A stretch of DNA of 64,000 nucleotides, from contig JXTC01000003.1 of assembly GCA_002914845.1 (NCBI GenBank), forward strand, positions 3,389,828-3,453,827, read 5' to 3'. Source of the stretch: Trema orientale (taxonomy: Eukaryota > Streptophyta > Magnoliopsida > Rosales > Cannabaceae). A program made the translations under genes and the position numbers. Below the pieces are notes generated by a model. It was not told the origin of the DNA, made no database searches, and saw only the letters and a program-made list of their open reading frames with translations. Below, one piece after another: positions 36,056-46,802 of the stretch (its first letter is position 1; every line of letters begins with the position of its first letter).

Positions 36056-37538
36056 TGTTTTACGCTCAAAATATATTGTGGTTACTGCAATAAAGATTAA
36101 GTTGTTGATCTCAAGTGGAAGCACATAAAAACACTAAAAAGATTAGAGAAATGATAAACAAAAAGTCTTAATCTTAAATAATTGATTAAAAAATAGAAAT
36201 AGATAAAAGCTAAAAAGATTGTATGAATAAAAATGATAAATAAATGACAACCAATACTATTAAAAACAAGGCATAAAGATTCACTTAATTACTTCGTTTA
36301 ACTGTTACCAATTGTAATTCTTAATTACTATTCAATTGCATGCTTCATATCCCAAGCATATAACCGGAAAATTCAACAATAAAGATAAATAATAAAAAGA
36401 AATCTATTTGTATTAAGAAATTTCTTTTAATGAAGAACAATAAAGAGCTATGTAAGAGTGACAATATATACTTAGATAATACTGTAGTAAAAAATCAACC
36501 TATAAAACAAATTTACCAGTAATAATTATATTCTAGCACTGATTACTATATAAGAAAGTTTGACTGAACTTACATAAGATTGAAGATAATAATTTCTAGA
36601 ATAAAATAATAAAGAACTTTAACAAAACAATTGTATGAGCATTGAAGAACATAAAGAAAATCAAAAGAAAACTAAAAACTACATAAAAAAGATTCTTTCT
36701 AGCCTCTCTTCTATCTCTAAAAAATTTAGAACTTTGCTCTGAATTGGTGTATTGCTGTCTTGGGGGATGGTGCCCAAGTGCTCCTTTTACAGTGTAAGAT
36801 GGCCTCCAAGTTTTCATTGTTGTCTTCACAAAATCAGCTCTAATATTTAATAATTTTCCCAATCAAATCAGCCCGCTAATTCTTCGATTAATCTCATCAT
36901 GTACTTGGACATTCATTTGTCTTGGTTCATGATTGCATATGTGTCAATAGGATTTGATTGAGCTTCATATGGCAAGAGGGATAGTGGAGATTGGTTGTTG
37001 AGATTGCATTCTAATGGATAGACAATAGTTGGCATGAATGTGGACAAATTGGAGGACCAAGTGCAAGCAATCAAACTAAATTTAGCAACTTTTGACGGCT
37101 TAAATATACTTTAGTATGTTTGCCACCAATGTTGCTACAAATATTGAAATGAGGTGACTCTTAAAATTTTGGATAGCTAAGAGATAGGGCTACAATCTAT
37201 CTGTTGACAACTTTTCCCAAATCACATGTTATGAAGGAGTAAATGGCATGTCAAGATTCAAATTCGGAAAAAACTATTTTTAGCAGTTCTTGACGCATCA
37301 TTAGGCTTTCTTTAGCAAGATTTGTATGACTTATTGCATTATTGGGCTTTGTATAAATTACTCACTATCTTGGGCCTTGGACAGATATACTTACTTTGGT
37401 AGGCTGTTAACACAAGAAAAACATAAATATCAAAATTGACATGTGCAAAATAATCATACTAAAACGCTACCAAAGCATTAGAATATCGAAAAATGCAATT
37501 AATTATCTATTGTTCAAAATGTATTTTCATTTATTTAT
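36056..37538 (-). repeat. 5' LTR of the gypsy element
   Basis: About 1,483 bp, from TGATAAATAAATG (37538 downward) to GCGTAAAACA (36056), immediately before the primer-binding region. Only its first 171 bases have a partner at the other end. Confidence 0.7.
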
Positions 37539-37622
37539 CAATATTTATTGGATTATTACTTAAGAGAAGTAATAGAATTACTCTATGTTCTACTGTCTTT
37601 TCTATATATATATACTTTTTTC

Positions 37623-38142
37623 TAAGAATGATAATTTTACCCACAAACCAATTTACTCACGGGTTTTAACCCATAATGGGGCAGGTAGTACTTCAAAAAT
37701 TAACCCGATTCTAGTACGGGTGTTAGGGGTACCCACCTTATAGCCGCCGTGACTATTTACATATATAATAAATATAAATTTTTATATATATATATATAAG
37801 ATACATGGTAAATCATAAAATAAAGTGTATATATAATAATTAGGTTATATTATTGAAGTATTACTAATTTTAGTATGTCATACTATTATTATATTTTTTT
37901 TCTTTAAGTTCTTCTTTTTTCTTTTTTTTTTTCCTCATTTTTTCGAAATTCTTCAAATTAGATTTTAAAAACAAATTAAATTTTTTTATCAGGCATAGGT
38001 AGCCGTGGGTATCTGCTTACCTGTGTGAGGGATACCCGAATCTATCTCGCCTCCTTCAACGGGAAAATATGACAGGTATGGGTATTCTTTTTTCCCATAG
38101 ATATAGGAGTGAGATAGCAAGCCCGCCCTATTGCCATTCTTA
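37623..38142. mobile_element. Non-autonomous hAT-like element, 8-bp target duplication
   Basis: The left end is TAAGAATGATAATTTTACCC and the inverted right end is TAAGAATGGCAATAGGGCGG. Eight-base flanks are CTTTTTTC (37615-37622) and CTTTATTC (38143-38150), 7 of 8 matching. TARGAATGGCAA-type ends and 8-bp duplications fit hAT. The 520-bp interior is non-coding. Confidence 0.72.
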
Positions 38143-38823
38143 CTTTATTCTTATTCCTTAACATGTGTACTCAACTAAACTATTTTATAATTTAAATGGT
38201 ATTTAAAATTAGAATAGAGCTCATATGTAGAGTGACTCTATTCAACATTAACAAGAAAAAAGAGCCATTCATCAATTTTTATTACTGTTGTTTTAACTAA
38301 AGTCAAAGTTTACTCCACTAACTTGAGATCAAAAATCCTCAAAAGAAAAAAAAAACCGAAAATACCAAATACAAAAACAAAATAAAAAATTGAAATCAAC
38401 AACAAAATATGAAAGGAAAAAGAGCTAGTGGCTTTTATGTCTAATAATTTTTTGCTGTTGCAACCATTATTTTAGTCTGTTTCTATTAATTATGAGTATG
38501 CGTGGCTGCTGAAGTTAAATCTTCTCATTAATTGTGGGTTTTGTTTTGTTTATTTTATGTTTTTCCCTTAATTATGTAGTATGTGTTATATGCACTTAAA
38601 TCGTTATGTAGGTTCGAGTCACACAGAAGTAGGCGTGAAAACTTATTATCCCTAAATGGGTGAGGTGTGAATTGAGTAGTACTAGATATTTTACTTCAAT
38701 TTGTAATAAATAGAGGTCATTAGTTAAGCCGCACAATTAAAAAAAAAATCGTTATGTATTAGTTTCAACTACAACTACTATAAGTCTATAAAAGTCATTC
38801 TATCAGCAAACAGAGAAAAACTA
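38143..38823. other. Intergenic, no gene seen
   Basis: AT-rich, no feature recognised apart from A/T homopolymers. Confidence 0.5.
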
Positions 38824-39553
38824 GGACTTTTAATAAAAAAATTCTCTGGACTCGGAATAATTTTTTAAAATTAACCCTGAACCCAAATTAATTGGAGCAA
38901 AACCCCCTGAAGTCCCCTAATATTAGTTTTGTTAAAAAAAAGGTGTTTTTGTTAATTTTTTTTTATGGTTAAGTCTCCATTATTTTATTTATGACTTTTA
39001 GGTCCTCATTCTTATATTTTTGTTTTAAATTAATTCCTTCTAATCTTTTCTGCTCGTAAAATTGGAACGACAAAATGTAAAGTTGGCAATATATGTCCCA
39101 TAAAATTGGTATATATTCATATACCTCTTGTCTAGATATATTAATAATTGGACCAAAGTAGATCCATAATGGAAGCATATAAAATTTTTCAATTTCTTAC
39201 ATTTGCCTTGAATGAAAATGATAACCCAATTCTTTTTATTAAATAACAATTTCCCTTTATTTCTAATTTTATCCATACTGAGATGAGCATGTTTTGGGTA
39301 AGTGCTAATTAACGGCAGTATTAAACAGAAAAGATTAAAATTGATTAATGTGAAATAAAAATCTAAGAATGAGAACTTGAAAGCTACAAATATAAGAATA
39401 TGGACTTAACTATAAAAAAAATAATAGAAATATATATTTTTTCTAACAAAACTAATATTAGGGGACATTAGGGGATTTTGCTCTAAAATATTAAGTTCAG
39501 GGTTAATTTCACTAATTTGTTTTGAGTTCAGGAGGCCTTTGTATTAAAAAGCC
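38824..39553. mobile_element. MULE-type MITE with long inverted arms and perfect 9-bp duplication
   Basis: GAAAAACTA lies exactly at 38815-38823 and again at 39554-39562. Between them the left arm (GGACTTTTAATAA, ATTAACCCTGAAC, CCCCTAATATTAGTTTTGTTA, TTCTTATATTT, CTAATCTTTTCTG) reappears inverted at the right, ending TATTAAAAAGCC. The arms are about 230 bp and enclose a unique loop of about 260 bp (39056-39320). No transposase is present. Confidence 0.9.
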
Positions 39554-40301
39554 GAAAAACTAAAGGGTGTCATAATTTTTAAAAATATCATCCTAAATTT
39601 AAATTTTAAAAGTTTACAAGTATTTATATTTAAAAAATTAGTGCAAATAATAGACAAAAGTGTGACAAAAGAACTACCATTTTGTTAAACATTATAATAT
39701 GTAAATGCCTTTTTTCATCAGAATTACTTCTTTCTGCACAGCAGAATAATAGCACAATGACAATAATAATACCAAACTGGCTTTTTGATATTATTTAATT
39801 AAAATTGGTGTCTTTGAAACCCATTCGAAGATAAACTTATCTTATAAGTACCTACTACACGATGTATAAAAGGAAAAAAAGAAAAGTACCTACTATACGC
39901 AATCATAGCCAAAACACGGAGACTACGTCGTGTACTTCATTGCCAAAAACACAATACTACGTGATGTGATTGTCTTCTCACGTGTCTGTTCAAGAATATA
40001 AAAATTATTCCGATTCTCTTTTAGATTTAAAATATCTCATTTATTAATTAGCGAGGTTGGTATCAACAAACTCTGTCCAATTTCACTATTTACCTTCTTT
40101 TTTTTTAATGATTCATTATCAATATGGGCCGGCTTATGTTCCCAAGAAAAAACATAGTATTAGTTTGACCTGATATATATATAGTAGGGTTAGGTTAGGT
40201 TTCAGCAATAGGTTTATCGTTCCAGTCTATCCCATATTTTTTTAGACCTATATTAGGTTCTCATTTAATCATTTTATATATAATTTTAGATATATTTCTT
40301 A
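39554..40301. other. Intergenic, no gene seen
   Basis: AT-rich sequence, no recognisable coding or element ends. Confidence 0.5.
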
Positions 40302-40473
40302 GGGGATAGTTACGGTAGGGGCGTCCTTACGTAGGGTCATGCTTTAATTATCGTTGGATGGGAATCTGTGGGGAATAACGGGAATCTGTAGAGAATCTAT
40401 TTATATACAGATTCCCATCCAACGGTGAATAGACAGGGCCCTACGTAGGGGCGCTCCTACTGTAGCCATCCCC
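40302..40473. mobile_element. 172-bp palindromic MITE, copy 1, 9-bp duplication
   Basis: Ends GGGGATAGTTACGGTAGG and, inverted, GGGGATGGCTACAGTAGGAG. Exact TATTTCTTA repeats lie at 40293-40301 and 40474-40482. The interior GATGGGAATCTG...CAGATTCCCATC also pairs, so nearly the whole element can fold into one hairpin. Confidence 0.9.
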
Positions 40474-40540
40474 TATTTCTTAATTAAAATTTTATAAAAT
40501 CTTGATTGAATATTTTCATTTATATTACTTTTAATATTAT

Positions 40541-40712
40541 GGGGATGGCTACGGTAGGGGCGTCCCTACGTAGGGTCATGCCTTAATTATCGTTGGATGG
40601 GAATCTGTGGGGAATAACGGGAATCTGTGGAGAATCTATTTATATACAGATTCCCATCCAACGGTGAATAGACAGGGCCCTACGTAGGGGCTCCCCTACT
40701 GTAGACGCGCCC
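40541..40712. mobile_element. 172-bp palindromic MITE, copy 2, 9-bp duplication
   Basis: Almost identical to copy 1 and in the same orientation, starting 67 bp after it. It has its own exact TAATATTAT flanks at 40532-40540 and 40713-40721, so it arrived separately. Confidence 0.9.
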
Positions 40713-41044
40713 TAATATTATTTATTTATTTTTGTTTATTTTCAATTTCTTCAAATTTTAAAAGAATATAAATGAGTTTTAGGCCCATATTTTAGTCTAC
40801 ATAAGCACATATTCGATATTTTAAAGCATAGAACAATAACAAAATTAGGCCCGTATTTTGGCCTACATAGGCACGGCCCACTTAAACCAGTATAAAATGT
40901 GGGTTGGACTTGTGGGCCGTGCCGAGCCTATTAATAAGAATAAGCCAAACTCACATTTTAGACGGGCTGGGCTTAGGCCTAGTACAAAGCTCGTGTGGGC
41001 TCCGATCTATTTTACATCTCTACTGAGCTCTCCATTCTTTAACC
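40713..41044. other. Intergenic with GGCACGGCCCAC / GTGGGCCGTGCC inverted pair
   Basis: No gene. A short inverted pair near 40871-40926 and a TAGAGATGTAAAAT-like end near 41010-41025 hint at a decayed hAT element that I could not delimit. Confidence 0.4.
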
Positions 41045-41330
41045 CTGTGTAGTGACTTGATCCATCTCGACATTCTCTGGCAATTGAAATATCTTCTCAA
41101 ACTTCCTACTATTGCGCTCCACGCAGTACTATAATGTGTCAGTCTTCTCCTACTGCTAGTGCCTTCATTCCCCATTGATTAATTTGACGGATTCTTCATT
41201 CCTTCATTGCCACTTTTAGCTCCTCCTTTCTTAGTACTCCAAACACATCAGCCTTGAACATGTGCATTGTGGGCATCTTCCTGTAGTTGATTTACGAGCA
41301 GGCGAATGCCATTTTGTAGGAGAAGCCAGA
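41045..41330 (-). pseudogene. Small heat-shock protein (HSP20, class I-like) remnant
   Basis: HSP20 proteins are ATP-independent chaperones that hold unfolding proteins in the cytosol. The minus-strand words in order are AFACS*INYRKMP, MHMFKADVFG, LRKEELKVAMKE, then RIRQIN, ALAVGED, and in another frame ERNSRKFEKIFQLPENVEMDQV. These line up with the alpha-crystallin domain pattern AFANTRIDWKETPEAH, FKADLPGLKKEEVKV and ERSSGKFxRRFRLPENAKxDQVKA. Stops and at least two frameshifts are present, and the C-terminus is missing. It looks intronless, as these genes usually are. Confidence 0.72.
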
Positions 41331-41598
41331 GCTGAAGTTTATTTGTAATAGGGATCAGATAGGCCAGTTGGAGATGCCCTTAAATGGGTTTTTTAGTTCT
41401 CATTCTTAACAGTTGTTTTTAGGACACTAAAAATTTGCACTAAAAAATAATACTAATGATGTGACATCTATTTTAGTTAAACTACTAAAGTGGGACAATA
41501 TCATTTAAAGTCCAGTAGTTGAAACAGATGCCATATTATTGAGTACAAGTTTTTGGTATAAACTTTTGGTATTCGTAGCATTATTCTTGTATTTCATC

Positions 41599-42276
41599 CA
41601 GTGGCGGAGCCAGAACTTTCTTTTAGTATGGGCAAAGACAAATTTTTAATACAACAATAACACAAAAAAAGTATTCAAATTTTATATTAATGTCTCCAAA
41701 TGATAATAAAATAACACATCATGTGCCATGTTATCAAAAGACGAAATTTTCACATCTATGAAATCTTTATTAACATATAAAACTACAACTAATTAGATTT
41801 TTAACTAAAATGAAAAGTATAAAGGATAAAATACACGATGTAAGATTTATTTCTTATTTTTATTTTGTTTGTCTGTCTTTTTTCATTCGTTTTGAGATTT
41901 GTAGTCATTGGAAACAAAGGGATTCTTCCCTACTCCTAATTTCCCCTCAAGATATAGAAAATTGAATAAAAATGAAAGTTAAAAATTATAGTCTTAAGTT
42001 GGGAATTAAAGTGACAATTCAAATTTTATACTAGGGACAAAATTAGAAATAAAAATCTCAATGGGGCTAAAATAGAAAGTAAAATCTTATATTGTACTTA
42101 ACTATAAAATGACATAAACTATTAGGACAGTGGAAATAAAATCTCACATGACAAAACTAGAAATAAAAATATCAATGGGGCTCAAATCAAAAATAAAATC
42201 TCATAGAGTACTAAATTATAAAACGAAAAAAAATTAGGGGGGCAATGGCTCCACTTGCCCCTTTGGCTCCATCCTG
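41599..42276. mobile_element. Non-autonomous hAT element, perfect 8-bp duplication
   Basis: Exact ATTTCATC repeats at 41591-41598 and 42277-42284. The left end is CAGTGGCGGAGCCAGAAC and the inverted right end is CAGGATGGAGCCAAAGGGG. CAGTGGCGGAGCCA ends and 8-bp duplications are hAT hallmarks. The 678-bp interior is non-coding. Confidence 0.88.
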
Positions 42277-43496
42277 ATTTCATCTTTTTTTTTTTTATTA
42301 TTATTATTATATTAAGAAATTACTTTTTAAAATAATGTTCGGTAACAGTTAACATGTGCGGTAATATTACAAGGACACTTTGGGCATTTTGGAAAACAAA
42401 TTCGGTCAAGGAATCAGATAATTTTGAAAATCATATCATATCGTTCACTATAAGTTTATGGTGTAAAAAAATTAGTATCCCTAACAAAAATCTTTTGAGA
42501 ACAAGTATTCTCAAAAGCAATCTTTAAAAAAATCAATTTGGATAAAAGAATCTTATTTTCTTTCCATTTCTAGTTAAATTGGAATTTTTAGGCCTCTATT
42601 TCTTTTCCAATCCTTTCCTCATCAAAAATTTATTGAAACCTTATGATCTATCTTGATTGACCATAATTATATTAGTACTACTAACTAATGATAGAATGTC
42701 TCATTAACGAAGATAGAATATATTTGTCAATAATTGCAGTAGTATATAAAAAATAACAGGTAATAACCAAAAAAAAACGACGTTTGGCTTTTATGCAAAA
42801 AAATAAAAGCCATTTTAGTAATATCAAATAAAAAATTCTAGTATTTAAGGGAAAATTCATTCTGCATGCCATTTATAGAAAAAATTTAATTCATATTGTT
42901 GGATAATTTATCATATTCAACATCAAAAAGAAAAAAAAAAAACGCTTAGCAATTTATTCTATTTTTATTCTTTTTCTAACTAAAGCAAAAGTTTACTCCA
43001 CTAACTTTAAAAAAAAAAAAAACCTAGAAAATAACAACGTACAAAAGCCGAAATTATAAGAAGTTGAAATTGGTAACAATAAATTTTTTCAGCAACTACT
43101 ATTTTAAATTGTTTCCATTAATGAGCATGAGTTAAATCTCTGGTTAACTGTGTGATTGTTTTCTTCTTTTTTTTTTTTTTTTTTTTTCTTTTTTGGTTAT
43201 TTTACGTTTACCCTTAAAGTATATAGAATGTTTTTATATATGCTGCTAACTTATTGCAAATTTCAATTTTGGTTTCTTAAACAACTTAAATCGTCATTTT
43301 CCACACAGACGAACAAACGAAAATGAGAAGATTGTACTATGTGTCTAATTAAAGAAAAGACGGAGCATTTCGGACTTCCTTTTTTCTCCCAGAAGCTGAG
43401 TATCTAGGACTGAAATTACTGAAATGACATTTAACGATTGAAGAGGCAAAATTAAGAGTAATGCTATGGTGCCCTGTACCACATGATGTATCAGTC
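42277..43496. other. Intergenic, no gene seen
   Basis: AT-rich with poly(T)/poly(A) tracts (for example near 43160-43187). No feature recognised. Confidence 0.5.
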
Positions 43497-43680
43497 TGTT
43501 AGTAGCTAATTGTTCTGTCGTCAACTTACTAAATATAATTTACTATCTTAAACTATCCTAATTAAGTAGCAACGTAGAAAGAGATGGTCGATCCCACAAA
43601 GAATCTAATGTAGCAATTTAACCCTAATTATCCTAAGTCAATTAAACGGGGGATTTTGAATTCAATTTAAGGGTAAATTG
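43497..43680 (-). repeat. Possible gypsy LTR end remnant
   Basis: The minus strand carries TTTGTGGGATCGACCATCTC and ends TACTAACA near 43497. It resembles the 'CTTGTGGGATCGACAACTC...TAACA' tail of the neighbouring plus-strand LTR (45310-45404), but in the opposite direction. Confidence 0.4.
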
Positions 43681-43899
43681 CCAAAAAAAAAAAACCTTGA
43701 GATTTGGGTGTTAGGCAATTTAAATACTGAAATTTGGACTCTGTAAAATAATATCCTGAGATTAAGAATTTCTGAAAATTAATACCCTGATATAAAGAAT
43801 TTCTAAAAATCAATACCCTAAGCACATGAAAGTATGAACAACTCCAATAGATTGAACAATGTATCATAAAATCACAAAGTAATATGGTCGATTACATAG

Positions 43900-45404
43900 C
43901 AAGGTGACGAGTGACTAATTTACTCACAAATCACATATCATTCAACTCAAATATTTGTAAGTTCTCAAGCATTTTTGGTGATTTGATGTGTTTTCACTTT
44001 ACTTTTGTAGTTCTTGTGAATAAATGAGAACCAAGAAATATTGGTGCCAAATTTGGGTATTTCAACCATTGCTGATGAAAGTTGAGTCCGATACGAACGC
44101 AACGCAATGAAAATTAGGCAAAACGGAGCTAAAATGAAGAAATGGCGACCCGGGGAAGAAAACTGTCCCTGCAGAATTCCAGAGCCGAGAGCGCCGCGGC
44201 GCTTGAATAGTAGCATAGCGGCGCTGCCTGAAAACCTGATTTCCCGAGGCTAGAGCGCCGCGGCACTGGCTAGGGAGCGCCGCGGCGCTACACAGCATCC
44301 GGAAGCGTGTTTTTAGCGAGTTTTTAGAGCCAATCTAGACTATTGATGCTATCTGATCGAATGGTTGATATTCCACCCAGTTTAGGTCACCTTGGAGGCC
44401 TTTAAATATATCCTTAAGCCTCCATTTGAAGTGTGGAGAGTTGGAGAGAAAACACAAACTTGAGAGCTCAAAAAAATCAAAGAGAAGGAAGAGCTTGGAG
44501 CTAAAATTTGGAGAGGAAGCTTGAGAGAGTTGCTTGAAGAATTGAAGCTTGAAGTTCTACCTCTACAAAAGAGTTTTTCTCATCCTCTTTCTCACCCTTT
44601 TCTCATTTGAATTTTGTATTGTGCTTGATTTATGAATATTTTTGGATATATGAAATTCTTGTTGAGATTAGTATTGGATTCTCCTATGTTGAACTAATTG
44701 ATATATGCTTGGGGTTTGATATAACTTAAACTTTGATTCTATGTCTTAATTTCTAATATGTTCTTTGATGTTGTTCTTGAATTTATTTATGCTATTTCAT
44801 GCTTAATGCTTCTCAACTAATTAGCTACTAGTTGGATGATTTGGTTTTTAGAATTTGGCACTTGAGAAAGGGAATTTTAGAAACAATGATAGGATAGTAT
44901 AACCTAAGATTTTGTAGAGTTTGAGAGAACCTATAATTCCTTTGAAGCTATGATCAAAGAACCATTAAACATAATGAATTCTTAATTTCTAAGTTTGGAA
45001 TAGAGATATTGAAACCAGAATTTACGAATGATTTCACTCGACACTCGAGAGAGGGAGTAGAAATACTTTTGGGTTCTTGGCTTATAAACTAGGAATAATT
45101 GATTTGAATGCAATTGGTAATCAAAAGACAGAGTTGATAGTTAGGTGAATTCAATCCCCTAGTACATTTGTGCATAGAGTTTCCATATTTTATTTTTATA
45201 TTTATTTTTATCTTTGTATTTATTTAACTACAAATTCATTTAATTTAGTTGCCTAGATAAAGTTAGGTCCCGACAATTCCATTAATTAACGATAATTTAA
45301 CACATAATTCCTTGTGGGATCGACAACTCTACTTATCACTTTATTACTTGATTACGACCCGTGCACTTGTAATTATTTTACGTATATACATTTATAGCGT
45401 AACA
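43900..45404 (+). repeat. 5' LTR of the plus-strand gypsy element, with GC palindromes
   Basis: It ends in TAACA before the primer site. It contains the palindrome AGCGCCGCGGCGCT at 44190-44203 and 44276-44289, a one-mismatch copy at 44254-44267 and a short copy at 44217-44225, in otherwise AT-rich DNA. Confidence 0.6.
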
Positions 45405-45410
45405 AGTTTT

Positions 45411-45426
45411 TGGACCATTGCCGGGG
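45411..45426 (+). other. Primer-binding region of the gypsy element
   Basis: TGGACCATTGCCGGGG after TTTT, a decayed form of the TGGCGCCGTTGCCGGGGA site of Tat/Athila-type elements. Confidence 0.7.
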
Positions 45427-45549
45427 AATTGACATTTTAGATTGTTGTTGATATCGGGAGTAAGTTACTTGATTTTAATTTAGGCGTTTATTTTCATTTT
45501 TAATATTTATTTTTAAATATGTGTTTTACGAGGTACTTGGAGATGTTAG

Positions 45550-46489
45550 ATCAATAAGTCCTCTTGTAGTTTGCTCAACGAGACTCGGAGCCATTTTATT
45601 ATGCATGGTGGAGATACAAAGAATTGCTCACACTATGTCTGGATCATGGTTTATCGTCGGAGTATCAAATACAAAATTTCCTCAACAACCTTCGGCCTGA
45701 AACAAGAATATGGGTGGAAAGGGGAAATGGTACCACCTCTATTTACCAAGGATCCATTAATGAAGCTTATTGGTCGTTGGAAGACATGGCCGACTTTGAC
45801 TATCGGAGTTAGAATTATCTACCAAGCCACCTCAGTTTGGGAGATAATTCTAACATTTCGGTGCCACGATGTGATACTCTACATTACCATGAGAAGCCTT
45901 CTCCCAACCTTGAATATCTTTTTGCACAATTTTCAGAGGAGACAAGACTTCGCCATGAGGAGTGGGAGAGAACGGAGACTAATCGCAATTCATATTTTGA
46001 GTGTCTCTTTATGACTCCCTTGAGGCCATGACAAGGGCAGTTGCTATGATACATACACAAGTTACAAACAATGACGAAAGTCACCATGAGGAGCCGAGCA
46101 CAAGCGGGAGGACCTTGGGTTTGTTTGATGATGACGACTCAAGTGAAGAGAAGAATCAAGAGTGGATCAAGGAGGAAGAATCACAAGACATAACTTGTGA
46201 TTCTTCACCCTTTGAAATCCAAATCATCATGCCACCACCATTCATCGAAGATCACATTTACGATGATCCTATGTGGCCAACATCTCCTCCACCATCATTA
46301 GCACCATTCATTCAAACCTACCAATCACATGTGTCAGTGCCGAGTCAAGTTGAGTGTACATGCCGAATATTTCCATACATAGCCAAGCTTGAGGGCGTTC
46401 GAAATCAAGACCCATTTGATGTGTCATATGACATATACTATGGGCGGAAGCCGCTATTTGACGAGCTTCACCAATGTGGGCATAAATGA
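45550..46489 (+). pseudogene. Gypsy gag remnant with intact downstream frame
   Basis: The gag fold begins FAQRDSEPFYYAWWRYKELL, then HGLSSEYQIQNFLNNLRPETRIWV (the plant Retrotrans_gag pattern), INEAYWSLEDMADFDY, a stop at 45813-45815, and PNLEYLFAQF. A frameshift near 46000 leads to SLEAMTRAVAMIHTQV and an uninterrupted acidic, proline-containing frame to the TGA at 46487-46489 (with DDDDSSEEKNQEW and PTSPPPSL). No zinc knuckle was seen. The downstream frame has no ATG at its beginning and no domain I know. Confidence 0.7.
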
Positions 46490-46802
46490 ACCTAAGGATG
46501 CAATTTATGGAGAGAAGTCCCGCACTACCTAAGTTAAAGTCACCTTGCTCGGAGCACCACCCTTGCCAACCTTAATAGAAGGCGAGAATATCTCGCCTCC
46601 ATGGTACTTGTTCTTTTCCCTTGTACTTATATTGAACATCTAAATATTGAGAATATTGCCAATTTTAAGTTTGGGGTGAAAATACTTATTGGTTAATTAT
46701 TTGTTGGGTATGGCTCTACTTGTTTGTTGGTTGGCATGATTTTCTTTCCATGAGTTATGTACTTTTAGGAAATCATTTTTTTTTCTTGCTTTTCTTTTGC
46801 TT
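46490..46802. other. Gypsy 3' interior, no coding seen
   Basis: Contains GTTTGGGGTG near 46667 and a T-rich stretch ending at the Copia-2 junction. Confidence 0.4.

Larger units (their letters stand above)
32947..37538 (-). mobile_element. Gag-only Ty3/gypsy element with truncated 3' LTR
   Basis: On the minus strand a 5' LTR (37538-36056) is followed by a primer-binding region, a degenerate gag (about 35480-34600), an uninformative interior and the first 171 bases of a 3' LTR (33117-32947). The 3' LTR piece repeats 37371-37541 and both start TGATAAAT. No protease, RT, RNase H or integrase was found. It is either a non-autonomous family or a deletion product. Confidence 0.75.
43900..46802 (+). 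mobile_element. Ty3/gypsy element: 5' LTR, primer site and gag only
   Basis: The LTR ends ...TAGCGTAACA at 45404, then a primer-binding site, then a frameshifted gag. A GTTTGGGGTG polypurine-like stretch near 46667 suggests the interior ended soon after, as in gag-only elements. The right side is cut by Copia-2 at about 46803. The LTR start was not located; 43900 is approximate. Confidence 0.65.

Noticed and set aside
36596..36862. 88-codon minus frame
   Set aside because: Falls inside the gypsy LTR, with no similarity to retroelement proteins.
40858..41052. 64-codon plus frame
   Set aside because: Starts in an inverted-repeat region and overlaps the HSP20 remnant on the other strand; no motif.
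44062..44298. Overlapping minus frames at 43965-44298
   Set aside because: Created by the GC palindromes of the gypsy LTR; no protein similarity.
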